Below, in pieces: positions 1 through 7,273 of a stretch of 12,722 nt of DNA. A program made the position numbers and the translations under genes. Location of the stretch: the NCBI GenBank assembly GCA_934754855.1, contig CAKVJR010000038.1, positions 1 through 12,722 of the forward strand, written 5' to 3'. The stretch is from an uncultured Candidatus Melainabacteria bacterium. GTDB lineage: Bacteria; Cyanobacteriota; Vampirovibrionia; Gastranaerophilales; Gastranaerophilaceae. Numbering within the stretch: position 1 is the first letter of the stretch; every line of letters begins with the position of its first letter. A model generated the notes under the pieces. That model made no database searches. It was not told where the DNA came from and worked only from the letters and a program-made list of their open reading frames with translations.

Positions 1-456
1 GTAATTAACAACATGATTTCTGTTAAGGAAGGCGAGTATCTATACGGAAACGTTACAAAGGTCGTTGACGGTCAACGTGGCAAACGTATGGGCTATTTCG
101 TTTTCAACCCGACATATCTTGCTGACGGAAAGGGAAAAGTTAAGCCTTTGACGGATAAGACTTTAAAAGTAAAAGTTTCTTTCTATAAGCCTTTTGACCC
201 GAAAAGTACCGCAAAAAATTTGGCGGAAAATGGTGCAGAAACGGCTGCCGGTATTCTTTTAAATATTCCGATGGTATCTCAAGGGGTTTCGTTTATCAAA
301 GGCGTTGCCAACCCTGACGCAGAATCCTCAAACAGAATTACAAGCGGATTTAAAAAAGTTTATAAAGATTCCCCGCTTTCTTATGTAGAAAAAGGCGAAC
401 CGCTAATTTTGGAAAAGGGACAAGAAGTTAAGTTGAACTTTAAAAACGAGTATTAA
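1..456 (+). CDS. C-terminal part of an unidentified, probably exported protein (5' truncated by window edge)
   Basis: The reading frame is open to the left edge of the window (V-I-N-N before the first ATG at 13), and no Shine-Dalgarno sequence precedes that ATG, so the true start lies outside and this is a 3' fragment of 151 visible residues. I do not recognise a family. The visible part is alternating and beta-rich, with many Gly, Val and Lys: an early segment reading GEYLYGNVTKVVDG followed by RGKRMGYFVFNPTYL, then charged strands with KVKVSFYKPFDP, a hydrophobic or amphipathic stretch around residues 80-100 (AAGILLNIPMVSQG), and a final strand ending KLNFKNEY. That composition would fit an extracytoplasmic beta domain, but this is inference. 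The gene converges on the TPR gene and overlaps its 3' end by 17 bp; a strong terminator follows at 494-528. Confidence 0.7.
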   Translation, partial: VINNMISVKEGEYLYGNVTKVVDGQRGKRMGYFVFNPTYLADGKGKVKPLTDKTLKVKVSFYKPFDPKSTAKNLAENGAETAAGILLNIPMVSQGVSFIKGVANPDAESSNRITSGFKKVYKDSPLSYVEKGEPLILEKGQEVKLNFKNEY

Positions 457-1552
457 TTTTGCAAAAATAATCTAAATCGTTGTAAAACAGACTTTCGGCA
501 GGCAATTTGAGCCTGTCGAATTTTTTTTGTGCAATGTTCGCAAAATCTTTTGATTTTGTGTCGAAAATTTTTGAGGCGGTGTAATTTGTGCAAATTATTT
601 CGGGACTTAAATCGTACAATTCTTTTTGCTCTTTGAAAATCTCCTCAACGGCTTTTTCCGCTTGATAAGATTTTCCGCTTTCATAGAGCAAGGTTGCGTA
701 TTTGAGTTGAATTTTGTGTCTTGTATTTTGTGAAAATGCGGCGGAAGAGAGCAATTCTTCAAACAATTCCCGTGCTTTTTCGTAATTTTTTTGACGATAA
801 TTCAAATCAGCAAGGTTAAGTGCTGAAGTTATGTCCGTTTCAAACGACGGAGCGTCCTCTGTGTAGTTTTCATTTGCAAGGTCATATCTGCCGATGGCTT
901 TGTAATAGTTCAAAAGAACATATCCCAACGCAACGGCATCTGTATCTTCTCCGTCCTCAATGTTTGCTTTTACATCGTCTGAGAGCAAAACTGCTTTTGC
1001 CTTTTCATAATCTTTGGTATCGAGGTATGTTTGAATTAAATTTTGCGGATACCAACTGCGTAATTGTTCATAAATCGGAAGGGATTTTTTATATAAGCCC
1101 AAAGTTGAGTAACAATTTGCAATTTGCAAATTTATCAGATTGATCATCTCCTCATCATGCGAGCAATTCGCCTGAACTTCTTTCAAAAGTTTTTGATATT
1201 CTTTTATCGCTTTTTGGATATTTCCTCTTTCGACAAGGCATTTTATCATTTCTTCCTTGCTTTCAAAATAGGAGTAAAAATCCTTGTCCTTTGCGGGTTT
1301 CAGTGTTACCGAAAAAAGTTTTTTAATCTCTGTATCGGCTTTATAATATCTTTCCGCATTTTTGAAATTGCCGTTTTGATAAGCGTTAAGCCCTTTTTGT
1401 GCCAAAATATCTTCGTCAAATAAAATATTTATTCCCGTAAAAAACACAAAAGAGCATACAAATAAAATTATCAACGAAAAAATGACGGGTTTTAAACTCG
1501 AATTTTTCGGATTATTATTATGTTTTGCCTTAATTTTAAGTGTTTTCTTCAT
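440..1552 (-). CDS. Membrane-anchored TPR-repeat protein
   Basis: A 370-residue protein with a basic, Asn-rich N-terminus (1-21), one membrane-spanning segment at about 23-44 (VIFSLIILFVCSFVFFTGI), and a soluble remainder of tetratricopeptide-type helical hairpins. Recognisable TPR-like units lie near 50-71 (GLNAYQNGNFKNAERYY), 105-125, 140-164, 207-230, 245-268 and 283-306, each with the small-residue/aromatic pattern of A-x-x-Y/L and a closing Y/F-E-x-L. By the positive-inside rule the TPR part should face the periplasm; it probably acts as a protein-interaction scaffold, with partner unknown. ATG at 1552 is chosen over the TTG one codon upstream because GAGG (1558-1561) lies 5 nt before the ATG. 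It is transcribed alone from a promoter at 1568-1596. The last 17 bp overlap the convergent gene, and the opposing terminator is encoded in its C-terminal region. Confidence 0.85.
   Translation of the reverse strand: MKKTLKIKAKHNNNPKNSSLKPVIFSLIILFVCSFVFFTGINILFDEDILAQKGLNAYQNGNFKNAERYYKADTEIKKLFSVTLKPAKDKDFYSYFESKEEMIKCLVERGNIQKAIKEYQKLLKEVQANCSHDEEMINLINLQIANCYSTLGLYKKSLPIYEQLRSWYPQNLIQTYLDTKDYEKAKAVLLSDDVKANIEDGEDTDAVALGYVLLNYYKAIGRYDLANENYTEDAPSFETDITSALNLADLNYRQKNYEKARELFEELLSSAAFSQNTRHKIQLKYATLLYESGKSYQAEKAVEEIFKEQKELYDLSPEIICTNYTASKIFDTKSKDFANIAQKKFDRLKLPAESLFYNDLDYFCKINTRF
494..528 (+). terminator. Strong intrinsic terminator for the gene ending at 456, embedded in the opposing CDS
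   Basis: Arms TTCGGCAGGC (494-503) and GCCTGTCGAA (511-520) pair over ten positions with one G-U wobble around a 7-nt loop, followed directly by eight T (521-528). It lies 38 bp after the + strand stop codon and inside codons 342-353 of the convergent TPR gene. Confidence 0.88.
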
Positions 1553-1567
1553 CAAAACCTCGCCGAT

Positions 1568-1596
1568 ATTTTATCACTTTTTTGGAGGTTTTTCAA
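1568..1596 (-). promoter_or_regulatory. Sigma-70-type promoter for the TPR gene
   Basis: On the minus strand, TTGAAA (1591-1596), a 17-bp spacer and TAAAAT (1568-1573), the latter preceded by TGA as an extended -10. The predicted start near 1561 leaves a leader of only about 9-10 nt that consists essentially of the GAGG ribosome-binding site. Confidence 0.65.
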
Positions 1597-1627
1597 ATTT
1601 TGCAACTTCGGTCAAATAATTTTCGGC

Positions 1628-1658
1628 AAAAAAATACCCTCGTTTTGGAATGAGGGCA
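1628..1658 (-). terminator. Intrinsic terminator after the SIS-domain gene
   Basis: On the minus strand the arms CCCTC (1652-1656 side) and GAGGG (1637-1641 side) close a hairpin that is followed by a T-run with seven consecutive T (1628-1634). It starts about 9 nt after the stop codon at 1667 and separates the ppiC-SIS operon from the TPR gene promoter. Confidence 0.8.
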
Positions 1659-1666
1659 TTTTGTTA

Positions 1667-2728
1667 TTAACTTTTTACGACTTTGCTCAACCCTGTCGGT
1701 TTGTCGATGTTTCTGCCCAAGGCTTTTGCACATTCAAACGCAAGAAGTTGGAGCAAAACGAGCATTCCGAAAATTGTTAAAACTTCGATTTTTGTATCGA
1801 TTGTGATATGTTTTCTGCAAAGTTCGTTGAAATATCCAGGTGCATTTTTGTCCGCAATCGTTACCATATAAGGATTGTAGGACTTGTAGATTTTTTTGAT
1901 GTTGTTGATGCAAACGCCGTGATGAATTTCGTCAACCAAAACGAGGACGGCGGATTTTCTGTTCAAAATCGCAACGTGACCGTGCATAAATTCGCCTGAC
2001 GGATATGCTGTTGTGTTTATGTAGGACGTTTCTTTGATTTTCAACGCTCCTTCTTTGGCAAGTCCGTAGAAAATTCTGCTGCCCAAGATTTCAATAGCAT
2101 CATATTCCGATAAATCTTTGGCGATTTTTTTGATTTCATCGTGAGAATTGAGTTGTTTTTTCAGGAAAATCGGTAAACATCTTAATTCTTCGATATCCTG
2201 ATTAATGTTTTCACCCTGTTTTTGTCTGATTGCCAAAATCAAAAGCATAGCACAGAAAATTTGTGCCGAAAGTGCCTTGGTTGAAGCAATACTGTTTTCT
2301 TTTCCCGCCATTGTGTAAATCTTGTATTTCGCAAGATTCCACATTGTTGAGTTGATTGTGTTTGAGATACAAAGAGTGTTGTCCGTTTTTTCCAAAACTC
2401 TTTTCATAACGGCGAGAGTGTCCGAGGTTTCGCCTGATTGGGAAACGAATACGAACAGACGTTTTTTCCAATTTGCCTTGTCTGACATGAAAAATTCGCC
2501 CGAATAAAACGCTTCGGCGTCAAGTCCTAATGAGGTTTTCATCATTTCAGCGATGATTACGCAACAGTGGTAAGACGAACCGCTTGCGATAAAGCAGATT
2601 TTTTGTGCTTTTTCGGGAGTATCGACTAAAATTTTGTTGTCGCTCGAAACGTAATTGGCAAGCAACTTTTCAATGATTTCGGGTTGTTCGTAAATTTCAC
2701 GCTCCATTGCGTATTCAAAATTTTCCAT
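1667..2728 (-). CDS. GlmS-like double-SIS sugar-phosphate isomerase/aminotransferase lacking the glutaminase domain
   Basis: A 353-residue protein that aligns with the isomerase half of glucosamine-6-phosphate synthase (GlmS, about 608 residues) from its very first residues (MEREIYEQPEIIEKLL). It has no N-terminal Cys-led glutamine amidotransferase domain. Two SIS folds are visible: about 38-170 with the sugar-phosphate loop SQSGET (96-101) and ASTKALSAQ (148-156), and about 200-340. Equivalents of the GlmS catalytic residues are present: K230, E233, H249 (in GEFMHGH) and K349 near the C-terminus. This predicts cytoplasmic ketose/aldose chemistry on fructose-6-phosphate or glucosamine-6-phosphate, with free ammonia rather than glutamine, or in the deaminase direction as in NagB-II-type enzymes. 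The ATG follows GAGG by 6 nt, and the gene starts 2 bp after the parvulin stop, so the two are cotranscribed. The exact substrate is not determined. Confidence 0.85.
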   Translation of the reverse strand: MENFEYAMEREIYEQPEIIEKLLANYVSSDNKILVDTPEKAQKICFIASGSSYHCCVIIAEMMKTSLGLDAEAFYSGEFFMSDKANWKKRLFVFVSQSGETSDTLAVMKRVLEKTDNTLCISNTINSTMWNLAKYKIYTMAGKENSIASTKALSAQIFCAMLLILAIRQKQGENINQDIEELRCLPIFLKKQLNSHDEIKKIAKDLSEYDAIEILGSRIFYGLAKEGALKIKETSYINTTAYPSGEFMHGHVAILNRKSAVLVLVDEIHHGVCINNIKKIYKSYNPYMVTIADKNAPGYFNELCRKHITIDTKIEVLTIFGMLVLLQLLAFECAKALGRNIDKPTGLSKVVKS

Positions 2729-2730
2729 AT

Positions 2731-3123
2731 TTATCCTCTGTTATAGACTTTGATTAAGTGCCAACCGAATTGAGTTTTTACAGGTTCTGAAACTTCGCCG
2801 ACTTGAAGATTAAATGCTGCGTTTTCAAACGGTTTAACCATCATTCCTCTGCCAAAAGAGCCTAAAGCCCCGCCACGTTTGCCTGACGGGCATTTTGAAT
2901 ATTTTGCGGCAAGTCTTTCAAAACTTTCACCGTCGTCAATTCTTTTTTTGAGTTCAACTGCTTCCTGATAACTGTCAACGAGGATATGTCCCGCACTGAC
3001 TTGGTTTACGGATTCCAATTTGACAAAACTCGGTTTTTCTTCGATTGAACGATAAATTTCTTTTGCCGTAACTGTTGTTTGAACTAAAAGGCAAATTATA
3101 ATTGCCGAAATAATTTTCTTCAT
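2731..3123 (-). CDS. Exported parvulin-type peptidyl-prolyl isomerase (PpiC/rotamase)
   Basis: A 130-residue protein with a Sec signal peptide (KK followed by a hydrophobic core at 4-17 and a likely cleavage after VTA at 18-20), then a single parvulin domain from about 40 to 128. Family signatures are clear: AGHILV (44-49), FERLAAKYSKCPSGKRGGALG (about 68-88), GRGMMVKPFENAAFNLQVGEVSEPV, and the closing KTQFGWHLIKV. H46, C78 and H122 match the active-site His/Cys/His positions of small parvulins. It should catalyse cis/trans proline isomerisation in exported proteins outside the cytoplasmic membrane. Cys11 lacks a lipobox, so it is not predicted to be a lipoprotein. ATG at 3123 is preferred to the ATG at 3144 because GAGG lies 5 nt upstream of it and it gives a normal signal peptide. 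It is the first gene of an operon with the SIS gene. Confidence 0.9.
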   Translation of the reverse strand: MKKIISAIIICLLVQTTVTAKEIYRSIEEKPSFVKLESVNQVSAGHILVDSYQEAVELKKRIDDGESFERLAAKYSKCPSGKRGGALGSFGRGMMVKPFENAAFNLQVGEVSEPVKTQFGWHLIKVYNRG

Positions 3124-3142
3124 AGTGTCCTCTTTTTGTAAC

Positions 3143-3158
3143 ATTATAACGCATTATA
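3143..3158 (-). promoter_or_regulatory. Candidate -10 elements for the ppiC-SIS operon
   Basis: Two perfect TATAAT hexamers on the minus strand, at 3143-3148 and 3153-3158, lie between the aminotransferase terminator and the parvulin start. Neither has a convincing -35 at 16-18 bp. The proximal one would start transcription near 3136, leaving a short leader containing the SD. Confidence 0.5.
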
Positions 3159-3173
3159 AATTTTTTGCACTAC

Positions 3174-3205
3174 AAAAAAGGACTGATTCTCATCAGCCCT
3201 TTTTT
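3174..3205 (-). terminator. Intrinsic, potentially bidirectional terminator after the DegT-type gene
   Basis: Stem CTGA/TCAG (3183-3186 with 3193-3196) extended by GG/CC across one mismatch, flanked by A6 (3174-3179) on the left and T6 (3200-3205) on the right. It therefore reads as hairpin plus U-tract on either strand. It lies 20 bp after the aminotransferase stop codon. Confidence 0.75.
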
Positions 3206-3224
3206 AATCTGTTTTATCCGTCGA

Positions 3225-4334
3225 TTATAATTCGCCTCTAACGATTGCTTTTAATGTTTTTGCAACTGTTTCCTGTTCTTCTTTTGTGATTTCAGGGAAC
3301 ATAGGAAGTGACATAACGACTTTAGTATCTTCAACAGTGTTCGGAAGTGACATTTCCGGAATGTTCAAGTATTTGTGAACTTTTTGCATGTGAAGCGGAA
3401 CAGGGTAGTAAAGCATTACACCTACGCCGTTTTCTCTCATTTTGTCGAAAACTTTATCTCTGTTCGGAACTTTTACTGTGTATTGGTGATAGATACATTT
3501 TGTATCGTGCAATTCAACAGGTGTTTCAACTTCATCGCAATCTGCGAATAATTCGTTATAGTATTCTGCATTTGCTTTTCTTGCAGCGTTCCATTCGTCA
3601 ACGTAAGGAAGTTTTACTCTCAAAATTGCTGCTTGAATTTCGTCAAGTCTTGAGTTTACACCGATTTCATCGTGGTAGTAACGAACTGCACCACCGTGGT
3701 TTCTGAGTGCTACAACTCTGTCACGCAATTTTTCGTCGTTCATAACGAGCATACCGCCGTCGCCCATTGTACCCAAGTTCTTTGTCGGGTAGAAACTGAA
3801 ACAGCCGAATGTGCCGAATGAACCTACTTTTTGTCCTTTATATTCTGAACCGATACCTTGGCAAGCATCTTCGATAACGTGCAAGTTATGACGTTTTGCA
3901 ATGTCCATAATCTTGTCCATTTCGCAAGGTTGACCATAAAGGTGAACAGGAATGATTGCCTTTGTATTAGGAGTAATCAACGCTTCGATTTTTTCAGGGT
4001 CGATGTTGAATGTGTCTTTGTCGATATCCGCAAATACCGGTTTTGCACCTACAATGCCGATTGCTTCTGTTGTTGCAACGAATGTGAATGCTGTTGTGAT
4101 AACTTCATCGCCTTTACCTATATCCAACGCTCTCAATGCAACGTGAAGTGCATCTGTACCTGAGTTCAATGCTACTGCGTATTTTGTACCGCAATATGCT
4201 GCAAATTCTTCTTCAAATGCTTTGTTGTTCTTGCCCAAAATGTATGAACCTGAACGCATCACTTCGATTACGGCTTCTTCCATTTTGTCGCCGATTTTAG
4301 CATATTGTCTTTTTGAATCCATAATAGGTATCAT
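3225..4334 (-). CDS. DegT/DnrJ/EryC1/StrS-family PLP-dependent (sugar) aminotransferase
   Basis: A 369-residue fold-type I PLP enzyme of normal family length. The N-terminus MIPIMDSKRQY and SGSYILG, then NSGTDALHVALRAL (57-70), GDEVIT and FTFVAT, are family hallmarks. D156 and Q159 in EDACQG contact the cofactor, and K185 in SFYPTKNLG is the Schiff-base lysine, so the enzyme looks catalytically intact. The conserved GVNSRLDEIQAAIL block is at 225-238. Relatives transfer an amino group from glutamate or glutamine to keto-sugar nucleotides (or keto-inositols) for surface polysaccharides and glycoconjugates; the position aminated cannot be read from sequence. ATG at 4334 is chosen over TTG at 4340 because AGGAG (4343-4347) lies 8 nt upstream. 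It forms its own unit between terminators at 3174-3205 and 4410-4443, with a dyad at its promoter. Confidence 0.92.
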   Translation of the reverse strand: MIPIMDSKRQYAKIGDKMEEAVIEVMRSGSYILGKNNKAFEEEFAAYCGTKYAVALNSGTDALHVALRALDIGKGDEVITTAFTFVATTEAIGIVGAKPVFADIDKDTFNIDPEKIEALITPNTKAIIPVHLYGQPCEMDKIMDIAKRHNLHVIEDACQGIGSEYKGQKVGSFGTFGCFSFYPTKNLGTMGDGGMLVMNDEKLRDRVVALRNHGGAVRYYHDEIGVNSRLDEIQAAILRVKLPYVDEWNAARKANAEYYNELFADCDEVETPVELHDTKCIYHQYTVKVPNRDKVFDKMRENGVGVMLYYPVPLHMQKVHKYLNIPEMSLPNTVEDTKVVMSLPMFPEITKEEQETVAKTLKAIVRGEL

Positions 4335-4364
4335 CTTCAAATCTCCTTTTATTTTCCTATATCT

Positions 4365-4387
4365 ATTTTAGCATAGACAGTGTGTCT
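4365..4387 (-). promoter_or_regulatory. Extended -10 and dyad upstream of the DegT-type gene
   Basis: On the minus strand TGCTAAAAT (4365-4373) is an extended -10. Immediately upstream is a perfect dyad with arms AGACA/TGTCT around GTG (4375-4387), lying exactly where a -35/-10 spacer would be. No good -35 hexamer is visible at 16-20 bp, which would suit an activator-dependent promoter or an operator; this is inference. Confidence 0.4.
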
Positions 4388-4409
4388 TTATATAATCTTA
4401 ATATACAAC

Positions 4410-4443
4410 AAAATGTTGCTCAATTTTAATCAAGCAACATTTT
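4410..4443 (-). terminator. Terminator of the five-gene rimM-trmD-dehydrogenase operon
   Basis: Perfect 11-bp inverted repeat, AAAATGTTGCT (4410-4420) and AGCAACATTTT (4433-4443), with a 12-nt loop. The U-rich 3' side on the minus strand is ATTTTGTTG. It lies 16 bp after the stop codon at 4460. The U-tract is modest but the stem is perfect. Confidence 0.7.
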
Positions 4444-4459
4444 ATTATTCAAAAAATAT

Positions 4460-5497
4460 TTAAGGTTTTAACAAAACTTTTATCGCTTGGCTTTCTGCAA
4501 CCATTTTCAAAGCCTGTTCGGTTTGAGATAGTGGCATAACGTGAGTTATCAATTTTTCAACGTCAATTTGTCCTGAAGCGATAAGTTCATACGCCTCTCT
4601 GAAATATTGCGGTGTGTGGTGGAAAACGCCGATGACTTTTAATTCGTCATAATGAAGTCGTCTTGTGTCAATATTTATTGTCGTCCCGCTTTTGCAGCCG
4701 CCGAAAAGATTTATCATTCCGCCTTTTCGGACAAGTTTGAACATTCTTTCCCAAATTTCGGGAAGACCGACACATTCGATTGCGGCGTCAAAGCCTTTTC
4801 CCTCTTCCGTCAATGACAACAAGATTTTATCGGGATTTTTATATTTTGTAAGGTCAATGACTTCGTCTGCACCGCCAAATTCTTTTGCCAACTTGATTTT
4901 CAAAGGATTTCTGCCTGCTGCAATGACTTTTGCTCCTTTTAATTTAGCAAGTCTTACAAACATCAGTCCTATTGTGCCAATGCCAACAACTGCAACGGTT
5001 TGCCCCTTTTGGATATCCATATTCGCAATCCCGTGGACAACATTTGCCAACGGTTCGCAAAATGCCGCTTTTTCAAAACTCAACTCGTCGTCGATTCTTA
5101 TCATATTTTTTTTGACAATTCTCTCGGGAACGTTGATGTATTCTGCGTAAGCACCGTTTAAAAATTCCAAATTTTCGCAAAGATTATAAAGTCCTCTCTT
5201 GCAAAAATAGCATTCTCCGCAAGGTGCCGAATTTGCCGCAACGACTCTATCGCCGACGGTAAAATTCGTAACGTTTTTTCCGACCGCTTCGACAACTCCC
5301 GCAAATTCATGACCAAATCCCGACGGAGTTTTTTTGATTAATACAGGGTGTCCCCGGCGGTAAGTCTTTAAGTCGGTTCCGCAAGTCAATGCAACCTCGA
5401 TTTTGACTCTGACTTCGCCGTTTTTCGGGTCTTTTATCTCTGTTTCTTCGTATTTGATATTTTCAGGTGCATAAAACCTGACAGCGTTCATTTTCAT
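4460..5497 (-). CDS. Zinc-dependent medium-chain dehydrogenase, probably NADP-preferring (polyol/threonine dehydrogenase-like)
   Basis: A 345-residue MDR-superfamily enzyme. The N-terminal GroES-like domain has catalytic-zinc ligands C39 (TCGTDLKTY), H63/E64 (GFGHEFAGVV) and E148 (EPLANVVHG), and a complete structural-zinc lobe C93, C96, C99, C107. The Rossmann domain has GIGTIG (172-177). The second strand ends AAGRNPLK (193-200): the acidic residue that binds NAD ribose is replaced by Gly195-Arg196, a pattern associated with NADP. The overall sequence resembles sorbitol/L-iditol or threonine 3-dehydrogenases; the substrate is not identifiable. Its ATG overlaps the preceding dehydrogenase stop (ATGA), and AAGG lies rather far upstream (13 nt), so translation is probably coupled. 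A second ATG two codons inside (5491) is an alternative start. It is the last gene of the operon. Confidence 0.88.
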   Translation of the reverse strand: MKMNAVRFYAPENIKYEETEIKDPKNGEVRVKIEVALTCGTDLKTYRRGHPVLIKKTPSGFGHEFAGVVEAVGKNVTNFTVGDRVVAANSAPCGECYFCKRGLYNLCENLEFLNGAYAEYINVPERIVKKNMIRIDDELSFEKAAFCEPLANVVHGIANMDIQKGQTVAVVGIGTIGLMFVRLAKLKGAKVIAAGRNPLKIKLAKEFGGADEVIDLTKYKNPDKILLSLTEEGKGFDAAIECVGLPEIWERMFKLVRKGGMINLFGGCKSGTTINIDTRRLHYDELKVIGVFHHTPQYFREAYELIASGQIDVEKLITHVMPLSQTEQALKMVAESQAIKVLLKP

Positions 5498-6504
5498 ATT
5501 TTAATATAAGCCTTCATAATTTTGTTTGAAAGGGTATCTGCTATCGCTTCGTTGAGTTTTTCGAGCGGATAAACGGTTGTTAAGCCGTGAACTTTTACCC
5601 TGTTGTTTTGCAAGAAATTAAATGCATCTTCCAAATCCGCAGGAGATGAGGAGTAACTGCTTGTTACGGTCAATTCTCGGTAATAAATTTGATTATTCGG
5701 ATAAGCGGTTTCATCGGATTTTACAGATGAAAATACGTTGATTGTGCCGCCGTCACGAACTGCTGCAAATGCAAGGTCTAACGCCTTATCCGCACCTGAT
5801 GTCATAATAATTGCGTCAAATCCTGACGGATTGACTTCTAACTTCATATCAGAAACGGTTTCTTCAAGATTTCCCAACTCGAATGCACCCTCAAATCCTA
5901 ATTTTTTCGCCAATTTCACTCTTTCGGGGATTAAGTCGATACCGTAAGCGTTATATCCGAACTCACGAACGGCTTGTCCCATCAAAAGACCGATTGTGCC
6001 GAGTCCGATGACAAGAACATTTGCGTTAAAGTCGAGTTTTGTTCTTTTGACGCATCTTATGCAGCAGGCCAACGGTTCGGTGAAAGAGATATCTTCTTCC
6101 GAAAGGGTACTTGTCAATCTGAAAACGGTATTCATCAAGTGGTCTTCGGAAACGTAGATATATTCCGAAAATCCTCCGGGGACGATGTTTGTTTTTTTGA
6201 ATTTTCTGCACATTGAGTAATTTTCGCCAAAACAATATGTGCATTCAAAACAGGGAACGTGGTGTCCCATAACGATTTCGTCGCCGACTTCAAAGTCTGA
6301 ATCCGAGTTAATTTTGACAATTTCTCCGACAATTTCATGTCCCAAAACCGTTCCTTCGGGTACGCTGTTGTGTTTAAGTTTTACGATATCAGAGCCGCAA
6401 AGTCCGCAACCTGAAATTTTTACAATCGCACCTTTATCTTTGAGTTCGGGAATTTGCATATCGACAACTTCGATTTTTCCCGATTTTAATATTGCTGCTT
6501 TCAT
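5494..6504 (-). CDS. Zinc-dependent medium-chain dehydrogenase, probably NAD-preferring
   Basis: A 336-residue MDR-superfamily zinc dehydrogenase. Catalytic-zinc ligands are C36 (GLCGSDIVKL), H56/E57 (LGHEIVGEI) and E143 (TEPLACCIR); structural zinc is bound by C85, C88, C91 and C99. The cofactor domain has GLGTIG (167-172), and the second strand ends GID with Asp190, the usual NAD determinant. It is only distantly similar to the next gene, so the pair are diverged paralogues or independent recruits rather than a recent duplication. Start ATG 6504 is chosen because AAGGTG lies 7 nt upstream and MKAAIL is the typical family N-terminus; an upstream in-frame extension of 16 codons has no SD. It begins 40 bp after trmD with no terminator between, and its stop overlaps the next start by 4 bp. 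Confidence 0.88.
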   Translation of the reverse strand: MKAAILKSGKIEVVDMQIPELKDKGAIVKISGCGLCGSDIVKLKHNSVPEGTVLGHEIVGEIVKINSDSDFEVGDEIVMGHHVPCFECTYCFGENYSMCRKFKKTNIVPGGFSEYIYVSEDHLMNTVFRLTSTLSEEDISFTEPLACCIRCVKRTKLDFNANVLVIGLGTIGLLMGQAVREFGYNAYGIDLIPERVKLAKKLGFEGAFELGNLEETVSDMKLEVNPSGFDAIIMTSGADKALDLAFAAVRDGGTINVFSSVKSDETAYPNNQIYYRELTVTSSYSSSPADLEDAFNFLQNNRVKVHGLTTVYPLEKLNEAIADTLSNKIMKAYIKI

Positions 6505-6544
6505 CTCATCACCTTTTCTTAACCTGATTGTATCACAAAAAATA

Positions 6545-7273
6545 TCAATCAATTTTTTTAAGAAGTTTTTTGTCGGATTTTGAGAGTTCTGTTTTTAAAA
6601 ATTTTTCAAACAAATCGGGACGTTTTTCTTTTGTTCTTTCAAACTGTTTAATTCTACGCCATTCCGCAATTTTTTCGTGGTTTCCGCCGAGTAAGATTTC
6701 CGGAACTTCCAATCCTTCATAATCCCGAGGTTTTGTATATTGCGGATATTCGAGCAAATATTCCGAGTGTGAGTCATAATCTTTTGATTCGGAATTACCC
6801 AATGTTCCGTCCAAAAGCCTTGTTACGGCGTCGATTATACAGATTGCCGAGTATTCCCCACCCGAGAGTACAAAATCGCCGATTGAAACTTCTCTTGCCT
6901 TTGACAAAATTCTTATTCTTTCGTCAAAACCCTCGTAATGACCGCAAATTATCCGAAGTTGGCTTTTGGTTGAATATTCTTCTGCCATTTTTTGGTTAAA
7001 AAGTTCGCCTTGCGGGGTCATAATGATTGTTTCGGAATTTTCGAGAACATCAATACTGTTGATAGCGTCCATATAGGGTTGGCAGGACAAAACCATGCCC
7101 GCTCCGCCACCGTAAGGTGTATCGTCTGTTTTTCGATGTTTATCGTGAGTAAATTCTCTCGGATTGACTGTGTTTATTGAAATAACGCCTTTTTCGCCGG
7201 CACGGGACGGCATGCTCTCAGAACATGCTCCTTTGATAATGTCCGGAAACAAAGTGATTACGTCAAATCTCAC
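6545..7273 (-). CDS. trmD: tRNA (guanine-N1-)-methyltransferase TrmD
   Basis: A 242-residue SPOUT-class enzyme that uses S-adenosylmethionine to methylate G37 next to the anticodon, preventing +1 frameshifting. Family blocks are all present: MRFDVITLFP at the start, PYGGGAGM (53-60), GHYEGFDER (111-119), SIGDFVLSGGE (130-140) and LEYPQYTKP (174-182). R152 and D167 correspond to the conserved catalytic Arg/Asp pair known from the Haemophilus enzyme. The start is GTG at 7273, with GAGGGG (7282-7287) 8 nt upstream, and it overlaps the rimM stop as GTGA, so translation is coupled. The classical rplS neighbour does not follow; two dehydrogenases do. Confidence 0.97.
   Translation of the reverse strand: MRFDVITLFPDIIKGACSESMPSRAGEKGVISINTVNPREFTHDKHRKTDDTPYGGGAGMVLSCQPYMDAINSIDVLENSETIIMTPQGELFNQKMAEEYSTKSQLRIICGHYEGFDERIRILSKAREVSIGDFVLSGGEYSAICIIDAVTRLLDGTLGNSESKDYDSHSEYLLEYPQYTKPRDYEGLEVPEILLGGNHEKIAEWRRIKQFERTKEKRPDLFEKFLKTELSKSDKKLLKKID

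Noticed and set aside
4665..5150. 161-residue + strand frame opposite the dehydrogenase gene
   Set aside because: It lies antisense to a gene with intact zinc and Rossmann motifs; its own translation has no recognisable domain or SD.
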